Assembly: GCA_903959115.1 (NCBI GenBank)
Contig: CAJBVU010000181.1
Span: forward strand, 1 to 8,990
Source: an uncultured Bacteroidota bacterium
Lineage (GTDB): Bacteria; Bacteroidota; Bacteroidia; NS11-12g; UBA955
Reading direction: 5' to 3'
DNA: 8,990 bases
Both the position numbers and the translations under genes were made by a program. The first letter of the stretch is position 1; each line of letters starts with the position of its first letter. The notes beneath the pieces were generated by a model. That model had not been told where the DNA came from. It saw only the letters and a list, made by a program, of their open reading frames with translations, and ran no database searches. Of the stretch, positions 1-6,237 are shown one piece after another.

Positions 1-25
1 AATATATCGGGAAAATTACTAAATA

Positions 26-56
26 AAGAATCCCCCGCCTGCGGCGGGGGATTCTT
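26..56 (-). terminator. Hairpin terminator of the tRNA-Leu unit
   Basis: A perfect inverted repeat: the 14 bases at 26-39 pair with 43-56 around a 3-base loop (40-42), with a G/C-only core of eight pairs. On the minus strand it begins two bases after the discriminator base of the second tRNA and is followed by the T-rich TATTTAGTAATTTT. The strong stem, its position just after the last tRNA, and the T-rich tail support an intrinsic terminator for the minus-strand tRNA transcript. The T tract is interrupted, so efficiency is not certain. The stem would also fold in a plus-strand transcript entering from the right, but no plus-strand gene ends here. Confidence 0.85.
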
Positions 57-58
57 AG

Positions 59-142
59 TGCCCAGTACTGGATTCGAACCAGCACAACCTTGCGATCACC
101 ACCCCCTCAAGGTGGCGCGTCTACCAATTTCGCCAACTGGGC
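59..142 (-). tRNA. tRNA-Leu (anticodon GAG)
   Basis: Read on the minus strand, the acceptor stem GCCCAGT (142-136) pairs fully with ACTGGGC (66-60), and A73 is the complement of position 59. The D arm is followed by an anticodon stem CCACC/GGTGG around the loop TTGAGGG, so the anticodon is GAG (complement of 106-108), decoding CUC and, by wobble, CUU. A long variable arm, typical of class II tRNAs, precedes the T arm GCTGG-TTCGAAT-CCAGT. The 3' CCA is not encoded: the next bases on the minus strand are CT. It lies 25 bases after the other leucine tRNA and just before the terminator at 26-56, so it is the last gene of the tRNA unit. It shares a 19-base D-arm stretch (117-135) exactly with that tRNA. 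Confidence 0.96.
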
Positions 143-167
143 AATTGCATATCAATCATTATTACTG

Positions 168-249
168 TGCCCAAAACAGGACTCGAACCTGCACACCTCG
201 CGGCGCTGCCACCTGAAGACAGTGCGTCTACCAATTTCGCCATTTGGGC
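168..249 (-). tRNA. tRNA-Leu (anticodon CAG)
   Basis: Read on the minus strand, the acceptor stem GCCCAAA (249-243) pairs with TTTGGGC (175-169), and A73 is the complement of 168. The anticodon stem CTGTC/GGCAG contains one T-G pair and encloses the loop TTCAGGT, giving anticodon CAG (complement of 213-215), which reads CUG. The variable arm is long, as in leucine tRNAs, and the T arm is GCAGG-TTCGAGT-CCTGT. CCA is not encoded. It is the first gene of a two-tRNA transcript driven by the promoter at 269-300. Its 19-base D-arm segment (224-242) is identical to that of the next tRNA, which suggests the pair arose by duplication, although D arms are conserved within leucine tRNAs anyway. Confidence 0.96.
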
Positions 250-268
250 AATGAAAAGAACGAGGTTA

Positions 269-300
269 CAAATATACTCAAACCGCCGCGTCTGTTCAAA
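269..300 (-). promoter_or_regulatory. Bacteroidota-type promoter of the tRNA-Leu pair
   Basis: On the minus strand, TTTG (300-297) is followed by a 20-base spacer and then TATATTTG (276-269). This fits the Bacteroidota sigma-70 pattern: TTTG near -33 and TAnnTTTG near -7. Transcription would start around 260-264, giving a leader of about 12-15 bases before the tRNA 5' end at 249, a normal distance for a tRNA precursor. The promoter lies in the short gap after queA, and its elements fall inside an inverted repeat (277-318). Confidence 0.7.
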
Positions 301-318
301 CAAATACGGCAGTTTGAG
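277..318 (-). terminator. Possible queA terminator overlapping the tRNA promoter
   Basis: On the minus strand, CTCAAACTGCCG (318-307) and CGGCGGTTTGAG (288-277) form a 12-bp stem with one T-G wobble and an 18-base loop. The repeat begins seven bases after the queA stop codon (325-327) and is followed by TATATTTGT, a moderately T-rich stretch. It may end queA transcripts. The same bases hold the tRNA promoter: the -33 TTTG is in the loop and the -7 box is directly after the stem. The large loop and broken T tract make this weaker than a textbook terminator. Confidence 0.4.
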
Positions 319-324
319 TCGACA

Positions 325-1371
325 TTACATAATCAACATGGCATCGCCATAGCACAAAAATCTATAGCCCTCTTTCATCGCCTCCTGATAAACCTCTGTC
401 ATGAACTTATGGTCTGTGTAGGCACATGCCATCATAAACAAAGGCGACTCCGGCTGATGTAAATTGGTAATAAAGGCATCCGCAATATGGAACTCCTTTG
501 GCGGAAACAAAAACTTATCCGTCCAACCCTCACTCGGATTCAATGTACTACTAGAACTTACACTACTCTCCAAAGCACGCATCACACTACCACCCACCGC
601 TACAACACGCTTCTTATTGGCAATGGCATTGTTTACCGCATCACAAGCAGACTGTTCGATGCGATAATATTCGCTATCCATCTTGTGCTTGGTCAAATCT
701 TCAACCTCAACCTCCCTAAACGCACCCAAACCCAAATGCAAAGTGATCTCGGTAAACTTAATTCCCTTGATATCCATTCTCATCTGCAACTCACGTGTGA
801 TGTGCAACTGAGCCGCTGGCGCCGCAACAGCTCCAACATGCTTAGCGAACAAACTCTGATACCAAGTCTCATCCTCTTCCTTTACACCGCGGGTGATATA
901 CTTTGGAATGGGTGTTTCACCCAATTTCTTAATCACTTCAGCAAATTCATCGTCCGTACCGTCAAACAAAAAGCGAATGGTCCGTCCACGACTTGTTGTA
1001 TTATCAACTACTTCCGCCACCAAATCATCGTCCCCGAAATACAATTTATTACCGACACGAATCTTACGCGCTGGATCTACCAAAACATCCCACAAACGCA
1101 ACTCATGATTCAATTCACGAAGCAAAAACACCTCAATCTGTGCGCCAGTCTTTTCTTTCTGACCGTACATGCGCGCTGTAAACACCTTTGTATTGTTCAC
1201 CACAAACACATCGTTCTCGTCGAATATTTCAAGAATATCCTTAAAACTGCGGTGCTCGATGCGACGTTCTTTGCGATGGATTACCAATAAACGGGCATCA
1301 TGGCGCGTTGCCAATGGCTCCTGAGCAATAAACTCCTCAGGTAAATCGAACTTAAATTGAGATAATTTCAT
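325..1371 (-). CDS. queA: S-adenosylmethionine:tRNA ribosyltransferase-isomerase, divergent
   Basis: QueA is a cytoplasmic enzyme that moves the ribosyl part of SAM onto 7-aminomethyl-7-deazaguanine at wobble position 34 of GUN-reading tRNAs, making epoxyqueuosine. The 348-residue length is normal for the family. From the start [13 protein letters not shown] through [15 protein letters not shown] (about 91-105), DNTTSRGRT (123-131), [12 protein letters not shown] (223-234) and the end YGDAMLIM, it matches Bacteroidota QueA as I know it. Several hallmark motifs are altered: PAAQLHIT at 185-192 where PTAGLHF(S/T) is usual, VGGS at 259-262 for [16 protein letters not shown] at 303-314 for NFHxPxSTLLMM, and FTAR at 64-67 for FPAR. 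The ATG at 1371 has no Shine-Dalgarno sequence, as is usual in the phylum. It follows the dehydrogenase gene after 38 bases, with its own likely -7 box. Family membership is firm; full catalytic activity is not. Confidence 0.93.
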   Translation of the reverse strand: MKLSQFKFDLPEEFIAQEPLATRHDARLLVIHRKERRIEHRSFKDILEIFDENDVFVVNNTKVFTARMYGQKEKTGAQIEVFLLRELNHELRLWDVLVDPARKIRVGNKLYFGDDDLVAEVVDNTTSRGRTIRFLFDGTDDEFAEVIKKLGETPIPKYITRGVKEEDETWYQSLFAKHVGAVAAPAAQLHITRELQMRMDIKGIKFTEITLHLGLGAFREVEVEDLTKHKMDSEYYRIEQSACDAVNNAIANKKRVVAVGGSVMRALESSVSSSSTLNPSEGWTDKFLFPPKEFHIADAFITNLHQPESPLFMMACAYTDHKFMTEVYQEAMKEGYRFLCYGDAMLIM

Positions 1372-1400
1372 GTTTGCAGTGTATACCCAAATTGGGGCTG

Positions 1401-1408
1401 CAAATATA
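1401..1408 (-). promoter_or_regulatory. Candidate -7 box of the queA promoter
   Basis: On the minus strand TATATTTG lies one base after the TGA stop of the preceding dehydrogenase gene and 29 bases before the queA ATG. It is identical to the -7 box of the tRNA promoter and fits TAnnTTTG. No good TTTG/TTG is found at the usual distance upstream; the nearest TTG (1438-1436) is 27 bases away. So queA may have its own start, or may also be reached by read-through from the upstream genes. Confidence 0.45.
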
Positions 1409-1409
1409 A

Positions 1410-2303
1410 TCAGTTTTTAGTAAAACCCGGCGCTACAATCAAGTCCTTGGTTCCATGGCCATAATCGTAGAAGCCACGACCGCTTTTTACGCCCAAATCT
1501 CCCGAGGTTACCATGTTCACCAACAACGGCGATGGCGCATATTTTGGATTGCCAAATCCGTCGTGCAACACCTTTAAAATCGCCAAGCAAACGTCCAAAC
1601 CAATAAAATCCGCCAACTGCAACGGACCCATCGGATGAGCCATACCCAATTTCATGATCGTATCAATCTCTTCCACCCCTGCAACGCCTTCGTGCAACGA
1701 ACAAATCGCCTCATTAATCATTGGCATCAACACGCGATTGGCAATGAATCCAGGATAATCCTGCGTTAACGCCGGCACTTTCCCTAAACTCTTACTCAAT
1801 TCGATGATGTTCGATGTTACCGTCTTATCCGTCTTGAAACCCTCAATCACCTCAACCAGTTTCATTACCGGCACCGGATTCATGAAGTGCATACCAATGA
1901 CCTTGTCGGGGCGAGATGTCACCGACCCAATTTTGGTAATAGAAATGCTGGATGTATTGCTCGCCAAAACACAATGCGCAGGTGCCAAAGTATCCAACTG
2001 CCTAAAAATATTCAATTTGATTTCGATGTTCTCCGTAGCTGCCTCAACCACCAAATCCGCATTGCTCACGCCATCGGCCATCTGAGTAAACGTCTTGATT
2101 CTAGCCAAGCTACCGGCTTTTTGCTCTTCAGTAAGTGTGCCTTTTCCCACCTGACGGTCCATGTTTTTTGTGATAGTAGCAATTGCCTTATCAAGCATTT
2201 CTTGCTTCACATCTATCAAATTCACGGCATATCCGCATTGGGCAAAAACGTGGGCAATTCCATTTCCCATGGTGCCACCACCTATCACTGCAATTTGTTT
2301 CAT
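1410..2303 (-). CDS. 3-hydroxybutyryl-CoA dehydrogenase (3-hydroxyacyl-CoA dehydrogenase family)
   Basis: It is expected to interconvert (S)-3-hydroxybutyryl-CoA and acetoacetyl-CoA with NAD(P)(H), in fatty-acid oxidation or butyrate-type pathways in the cytoplasm. The 297-residue product has the usual length for the stand-alone enzyme. The N-terminal Rossmann fold starts with [12 protein letters not shown] (6-17). Family catalytic residues are in place: Ser118 in SNTSS, His139 in GMHFMNP, Glu151 in KLVEVIEG and Asn189 in GFIANR. The C-terminal dimerisation domain (about 185-290) holds [16 protein letters not shown] and GRGFYDY. An in-frame start 17 codons upstream is possible, but ATG 2303 puts the nucleotide-binding motif at the family's usual place and leaves a 13-base gap to the upstream gene. 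A good candidate promoter overlaps that gene's stop. No thiolase or crotonase gene lies nearby to specify the pathway, so I give no gene symbol; hbd or paaH would be the usual names. Confidence 0.93.
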   Translation of the reverse strand: MKQIAVIGGGTMGNGIAHVFAQCGYAVNLIDVKQEMLDKAIATITKNMDRQVGKGTLTEEQKAGSLARIKTFTQMADGVSNADLVVEAATENIEIKLNIFRQLDTLAPAHCVLASNTSSISITKIGSVTSRPDKVIGMHFMNPVPVMKLVEVIEGFKTDKTVTSNIIELSKSLGKVPALTQDYPGFIANRVLMPMINEAICSLHEGVAGVEEIDTIMKLGMAHPMGPLQLADFIGLDVCLAILKVLHDGFGNPKYAPSPLLVNMVTSGDLGVKSGRGFYDYGHGTKDLIVAPGFTKN

Positions 2304-2311
2304 CGTAAGTG

Positions 2312-2344
2312 CAAAGTTAAGCAATCCCGCCCATTTTGCACAAA
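2312..2344 (-). promoter_or_regulatory. Candidate promoter of the dehydrogenase gene
   Basis: On the minus strand, TTTG (2344-2341), a 21-base spacer and TAACTTTG (2319-2312) fit the Bacteroidota TTTG / TAnnTTTG pattern. The TAA of the -7 box is also the stop codon of the upstream gene. With a start about 5-8 bases after the box, the mRNA would begin within a few bases of the ATG at 2303 and be almost leaderless. The fit to the pattern is good, but the TTTG lies in coding sequence and could be chance. Confidence 0.4.
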
Positions 2345-3018
2345 AACACCGCATTCCCCTTCATCCCATCCCAAGTTTTCACGCAATCAAAATGGGTATT
2401 TAGCACGGACAAAAACGCTATCGCCGCGGACTTGTTAAGCATCGTATTGATGACAACGCCACCGCCGCTACCTAATAATTTCGCAACGCTAACCAAAAAA
2501 TTACCCTCCAAAACCGCCGATGCCACCTTGGACTCGGTAAATAAATCACAAACAATCAAATCGTATTCCCAGGATTGCTTCGCCGCCTTGAAAACATACT
2601 CCACCGCATCCTCATTTAGCAATCGAACCCCCTGGGTATAAAAATACTTCTTGGCCAATTCAATCACCGCCTCATCCCATTCCACCCCAATAATCTCAGC
2701 ATCCCGATTAAAATCCTGATGGATAATCTCCGCCGCACTGCCACCCCCATAACCCAACATCAATACGCGTTCCGCTGGAACACCCCAATTCACCATTTCC
2801 TTGATGCTACCCGCCATCACCTCGTGCAAACTCCCAAAAGAATAATTCACCTTACCCGTATCAAGCACAAACTTACCCTGCCATGCAAGTACCTTTAAAT
2901 CAACACCCTGCAGAGATTTTTTATGGGCCTCAGGAATGGGTAAAATCCAACTCAATACGCGTTTCCAAAAAGACGGACGCTTTCTAACCTTGATCGGCTC
3001 AACCGATGTTCGCATCAT
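2317..3018 (-). CDS. Spermidine synthase-like methyltransferase-fold protein
   Basis: A 233-residue protein with the class I SAM-binding fold of the spermidine synthase group. Counting from ATG 3018, the glycine-rich motif VLMLGYGGGSAAEII is at about 85-99, the acidic residue of strand 2 is in IIGVEWDEAV (109-118), the motif NEDAVEYV (135-142) would contact adenine, and YDLIVCDLF (152-160) is strand 4. The aminopropyltransferase signature expected there (a DxxDP-type motif with its catalytic Asp) is missing, as is the long N-terminal beta domain, so polyamine synthesis is unlikely; the substrate is unknown. A GTG six codons upstream (3036) is an alternative start; I prefer ATG 3018 because GTG starts are uncommon and the extra residues carry no motif. 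It lies 13 bases before the dehydrogenase gene, probably co-transcribed at least in part, and is divergent from maf. Confidence 0.8.
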   Translation of the reverse strand: MMRTSVEPIKVRKRPSFWKRVLSWILPIPEAHKKSLQGVDLKVLAWQGKFVLDTGKVNYSFGSLHEVMAGSIKEMVNWGVPAERVLMLGYGGGSAAEIIHQDFNRDAEIIGVEWDEAVIELAKKYFYTQGVRLLNEDAVEYVFKAAKQSWEYDLIVCDLFTESKVASAVLEGNFLVSVAKLLGSGGGVVINTMLNKSAAIAFLSVLNTHFDCVKTWDGMKGNAVFLCKMGGIA

Positions 3019-3078
3019 TGAATCTAAATCAAACACAATGCAAATTTCGCAATTTCTCGGGCCATTTCTTCATGCCAC

Positions 3079-3108
3079 TTTAGAATTGATAACTCAACAA
3101 TACCTTTG
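3079..3108 (+). promoter_or_regulatory. Candidate maf promoter
   Basis: TACCTTTG at 3101-3108 fits the TAnnTTTG -7 box. A TTTA at 3079-3082, 18 bases upstream, is a one-mismatch version of the -33 element. Transcription would begin near 3114-3117, leaving a leader of about 40 bases before the preferred ATG at 3156; if ATG 3117 were used, the message would be leaderless. It is the best candidate in the divergent gap. On the other strand I find only one-mismatch boxes for the methyltransferase-fold gene. Confidence 0.4.
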
Positions 3109-3155
3109 CCAACGAAATGATAACAAACCCACTTTCAGAATCGTCGATAAATACA

Positions 3156-3734
3156 ATGCCTTCATTTCCTAAATTGCTACTGGCATCAAAGTCGCCTCGC
3201 CGACATCAACTGTTGCGCGATGCAGGTTTTGCATTTGACTATGTGGAAATCGATGCGGATGAAAGCTATCCAGACCATTTAGCACCCGAAGAAATTTGCA
3301 CTTTTTTGGCCAAACACAAATCCCAACACCACCAATCACCCATCCAAGAAAAAATCCTCGTCACCGCCGATACCATCGTCTTCATCAATAACCGCGTGCT
3401 CAATAAACCGGCAAACGCCCAAGAAGCCGCCGAAATGCTCACCGCCCTCAGCAATCAAACCCATACCGTTTACACGGGCGTTTGCCTCCGAAACGTCAAC
3501 CATTTACATACCTTCTACGACAAAACTGAGGTCACATTTCACCCCCTCAGCGCCGCAGAAATCCAACACTACATTGAAAACTTTGCACCGTACGACAAAG
3601 CAGGTTCTTACGGAGTACAAGACTGGATGGGATACATCGGCGTGAAAGGAATCCAAGGATGCTTTTACAACGTCATGGGATTCCCTATCGCCAAATTCTA
3701 TCGCGAACTATCCGCGTTTTGCCAACGCCAATAA
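3156..3734 (+). CDS. maf: Maf family nucleoside triphosphate pyrophosphatase
   Basis: Maf proteins hydrolyse dTTP, UTP or modified nucleotides to monophosphates and pyrophosphate, acting as house-cleaning enzymes and, in some bacteria, affecting septum formation. The 192-residue product has the family's usual length. Motifs in order: LLLASKSPRRHQLL (7-20) with the phosphate-binding SxSPRR, DADESYP (33-39), the catalytic TADTIV (70-75) with Asp72, DKAGSYGVQ (147-155; the usual form is DKAGAYGIQ) and YNVMGFP (171-177). DKAGxYGIQ points to the dTTP/UTP type (YhdE-like) rather than the m7GTP type (YceF-like). ATG 3156 sets the SxSPRR motif at the usual distance from the N terminus and follows an A-rich stretch; ATG 3117 in the same frame would add 13 residues without recognisable features. 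It is the only plus-strand protein gene, and its codons end mostly in C, unlike the G/T-rich coding strand of its neighbours. Confidence 0.92.
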   Translation: MPSFPKLLLASKSPRRHQLLRDAGFAFDYVEIDADESYPDHLAPEEICTFLAKHKSQHHQSPIQEKILVTADTIVFINNRVLNKPANAQEAAEMLTALSNQTHTVYTGVCLRNVNHLHTFYDKTEVTFHPLSAAEIQHYIENFAPYDKAGSYGVQDWMGYIGVKGIQGCFYNVMGFPIAKFYRELSAFCQRQ

Positions 3735-3774
3735 AAGCGTTACAAAAAACACTTCCCCCGCAAGGATCTTCAGA

Positions 3775-3803
3775 CTTAGCCCCAATCAATCCAATTGGGT
3801 AAG
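3775..3803. terminator. Weak hairpin between convergent maf and protease genes
   Basis: The 75-base gap between the convergent stop codons holds an imperfect hairpin: CTTA (3775-3778) pairs with TAAG (3800-3803) and CCCAAT (3781-3786) with ATTGGG (3794-3799), with a two-base bulge (3779-3780) and a seven-base loop. It could slow polymerase from both sides. Neither strand has a T run right after it; the minus-strand TTTTTT (3749-3744) is about 25 bases away. I see no better terminator in the gap, so this is a tentative call. Confidence 0.25.
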
Positions 3804-3809
3804 CCGCAA

Positions 3810-5378
3810 TTACTTCACCAACAATATTGTAGACATGTTCAACGCCTTCTCAGCATTGATCAAACCACCCGTTGTGCTCAAAGTTGGAAATCCAACCTTC
3901 GTCTTTTTTGAGCCCGGTAAAATCACCTTGCTGTCCACAAGTGTTACCGTTGCCTCCATTACCATCTTCACGTCCTTGGCCGTCATGGAAGGATTCCTGC
4001 TCCAAATAAACGCACAAACACCTGCACAAACCGGCGATGCCATACTTGTACCATCAAAATACGCATATTCATTGTTTGGAATGGTACTATAAATGCTCTG
4101 ACCTGGCGCAAATACATCCACGTTATTTGAACCATAATTACTAAAATCCGTAGCCAAATGCTTCTTTAATGGCTGAGATGCACCCACCTCAATCCAGTTT
4201 TCCGCAAACAATCCGCCACCCAAAGAATCATTGGGGTAGTTTCCTATAACATCATTGTCTTGAGCGCTATTTCCCGCCGCATGTACCAACAAAACACCAT
4301 GATCCCTCGCATACACAACCGCTTCGTTCACCACGTCCTTGTCCCACTTGAAACCCTTTCCAAAACTCATGTTAATAATCTTAGCTCCATTGTCAACCGC
4401 ATAACGAATCCCATTGGCCACATCCTTATCACGCTCATCCCCATCAGGAACAACACGAATTGCCATGATCTTTACATTGTCTGCAACACCATCTAGCCCA
4501 ATTCCATTGCCGCGAACCGCACCAATAATCCCCGAAACGTGGGTACCATGCGATGCATCAGGTCCTGCCACATTGTTATTTCCATAACCAATTTCATGTG
4601 GATCATCGTAGTTATCGCCCACAATATCCCTTGGTTTATAATCCAAATTGTATTGGTATTTCACCGACGCTTCCATGCCATGTAAACTCTGCGTTAAGGC
4701 TTCATCCAATTGGCCATAGCCCATCATACTAACCACCGAAGCCATGCGATCTCTGTTTTTCTCCTCGCTCGCATCCACTTTTAACTCTTTGATTTCCTTG
4801 CCAGTAGGAGCTTTTTTACCCAAACGAGTGGCATAGCCATGCAACGTCGACTGAAATTTCTCCATTCCTGTATACTGCGCTTTCTTCTGCAGAATGTCGG
4901 ACTCAATTTCCGTTTTCATTGCCATGTATTGCGCATATCCTGGACGCTGAGTATCCTCCGCCGTTGGATTTGAAAACTGCTCGCGCAAACGCAAATACAC
5001 ACGGATTTTTTCCAAATGATCATACTGAACCATTCTACCATCCTTACCACCAATAAAATTCCAACCCACGGTATCGTCCACATATCCATTCCTGTCGTCA
5101 TCTATGTTATTAAACGGAATTTCATTCGGATTATGCCAAATCACATCCTTCAAGTCAGGATGGTTGATATCAACCCCACCATCAATCACCGCAACCACAA
5201 TGGTCTTCGATGGCAACTTCGCTGCTGGACTCGCATATGCCGCATCCAAAGAAATGCCCATGTTTTTCTTGGTTGGTTCTGAATGATACCAATGTTTGTC
5301 TGGCTTTGTTTGGCCTTTTTGTGCTTGTAACACAGTGCCTACCCCTAAGATAAGCCCCAATAATATTGTCTTTTTCAT
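3810..5378 (-). CDS. Secreted S8 (subtilisin-like) serine peptidase with long insertion
   Basis: A 522-residue exported endopeptidase. Residues 1-20 form a signal peptide: MKK, a hydrophobic stretch, then LQAQ before the likely cleavage site; there is no lipobox Cys. The subtilase triad is complete: Asp66 in VAVIDGGVD, His277 in SHGTHVSG and Ser445 in DGTSMASP, with oxyanion Asn370 in HAAGNS. A possible calcium-binding loop, NIDDDRNGYVDD (91-102), lies after the Asp motif, a pattern common in Bacteroidota subtilases. About 210 residues separate Asp66 from His277, against about 32 in subtilisin; much of the extra, roughly 115-245, is charged and probably helical. The chain ends with the catalytic domain (GLINAEKAL near 505-513), without an evident type IX sorting domain, so it may stay periplasmic or be exported another way. 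It is last in a same-strand run, 30 bases after the methyltransferase gene. The targets are unknown. Confidence 0.93.
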   Translation of the reverse strand: MKKTILLGLILGVGTVLQAQKGQTKPDKHWYHSEPTKKNMGISLDAAYASPAAKLPSKTIVVAVIDGGVDINHPDLKDVIWHNPNEIPFNNIDDDRNGYVDDTVGWNFIGGKDGRMVQYDHLEKIRVYLRLREQFSNPTAEDTQRPGYAQYMAMKTEIESDILQKKAQYTGMEKFQSTLHGYATRLGKKAPTGKEIKELKVDASEEKNRDRMASVVSMMGYGQLDEALTQSLHGMEASVKYQYNLDYKPRDIVGDNYDDPHEIGYGNNNVAGPDASHGTHVSGIIGAVRGNGIGLDGVADNVKIMAIRVVPDGDERDKDVANGIRYAVDNGAKIINMSFGKGFKWDKDVVNEAVVYARDHGVLLVHAAGNSAQDNDVIGNYPNDSLGGGLFAENWIEVGASQPLKKHLATDFSNYGSNNVDVFAPGQSIYSTIPNNEYAYFDGTSMASPVCAGVCAFIWSRNPSMTAKDVKMVMEATVTLVDSKVILPGSKKTKVGFPTLSTTGGLINAEKALNMSTILLVK

Positions 5379-5408
5379 AGAATTGTTTTCAAATGTTTTA
5401 CTCTGTTA

Positions 5409-6194
5409 TTAACGTATTCGCTTGCAAGTTACCAAAATGCTGACAGCCTTAAATGGAATTTTCGTTGTGTCGGATGAAAAAACCCACCGACGTAAAAAAC
5501 TCTGTAAGGGGGGCCATTTGATTACATCCATGGGTGCAGTGATGTATTCAACGGCAAGAATCTCAAACCCATGATGCTCCAACAACTTGCAAATCCTACG
5601 TTTGGTATAGGTTCTGGCATGCGACCAACGCTCATGCAATGGCCTCGGTAACCATCCAAAAAAGGGAACCCGATTCCAAGGCAACAAGGGCAACTTTGCG
5701 CCATGTGTTTCAAAAATCCACCACTTATTAGGCACCGAAATCGCTGCCAATCCACCCATTTTTAAGCTCTTTGCATAATTCGCAACACCCTCCTCGCCCG
5801 GCAAATGCTCAATCACCTCAAAACTAATCAGTCGGTCCGCCGCAGGCTCAAAAGCCTTTCCCATGATGTCCCAAACCTGAAATTCCGCATTCTCCACGCC
5901 CAATTCACGCTGCAACGCATCAAACGACGACCGGTGAACATCCGCATATTCCAAACCCTTCACCGAAGCAAAATCCGCCGCCAAAGGCAAACAAGTATTG
6001 CCATTGCCACAGCCGATTTCCACCAATGTTTTATCCTTACCTAAAAAGTCAAGACCCTTTACACCCAATAAGTCCGACATCCCTCGAACGAGTCCTATCC
6101 TGCGTTGAACCAACAAATCATTCGCATCCGCAGGCTTACCCAAATAATGTCCACCTTCAATCAATGCCTTATCTACCCTGTCCGTGTTTCCCAT
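5409..6194 (-). CDS. Class I SAM-dependent methyltransferase
   Basis: A 261-residue cytoplasmic methyltransferase of the UbiG / Methyltransf_11-23 type. Motif I is LVEIGCGNGNTCLPLA (57-72), the strand-2 acidic residue is in GLEYAD (80-85), WDIMG (108-112) is the expected adenine contact, and SFEVIEHLPGEEG (124-136) with AISVPNKWW (151-159) forms the post-motif region seen in methyltransferases acting on small molecules, lipids or sugars. The C-terminal third, including LLPWNRVPFFGWLP (170-183), is rich in Trp and Pro and probably forms a substrate lid. The substrate cannot be named. It sits 43 bases after the glycosyltransferase gene and 30 before the protease gene, all on the minus strand, which suggests a role in surface glycan or lipid modification. 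I found no convincing promoter in the 43-base gap, so co-transcription is plausible. ATG 6194 starts a normal-length protein. Confidence 0.87.
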   Translation of the reverse strand: MGNTDRVDKALIEGGHYLGKPADANDLLVQRRIGLVRGMSDLLGVKGLDFLGKDKTLVEIGCGNGNTCLPLAADFASVKGLEYADVHRSSFDALQRELGVENAEFQVWDIMGKAFEPAADRLISFEVIEHLPGEEGVANYAKSLKMGGLAAISVPNKWWIFETHGAKLPLLPWNRVPFFGWLPRPLHERWSHARTYTKRRICKLLEHHGFEILAVEYITAPMDVIKWPPLQSFLRRWVFSSDTTKIPFKAVSILVTCKRIR

Positions 6195-6237
6195 TCAATG
6201 TGATTTTTCTAAACTAACAACTATGCAAAAATCCAGA

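Noticed and set aside
59..249. tRNA-Leu genes as an integration site for a mobile element
   Set aside because: The only repeat is the 19-base D-arm match between the two tRNAs; there is no integrase gene and no duplicated tRNA 3' end in the window.
487..1290. Plus-strand open frame of 267 codons opposite queA
   Set aside because: It lies wholly antisense to a clear queA, its product is low-complexity (Thr, Ile, His and Asn rich) with no domain, and it results from the codon bias of the minus-strand gene.
1387..1398. Short palindrome CCCAAATTGGGG between the queA -7 box and start codon, as a possible operator
   Set aside because: The arms are only five bases with almost no loop, it is not repeated elsewhere in the gaps, and chance occurrence is likely.
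1887..2438. Plus-strand open frame of 183 codons opposite the dehydrogenase and the end of the methyltransferase-fold gene
   Set aside because: It spans the junction of two well-supported minus-strand genes and encodes no recognisable motif; treated as a shadow frame.
3041..3048. GAAATTTG on the minus strand as a -7 box for the methyltransferase-fold gene
   Set aside because: One mismatch at the first base and no TTTG/TTG about 20 bases upstream, so the promoter of that gene stays unassigned.
5379..5408. AACATTTG on the minus strand before the protease gene as a -7 box
   Set aside because: It has one mismatch to TAnnTTTG at a key base and no TTG at a suitable distance; not strong enough to list as a promoter.
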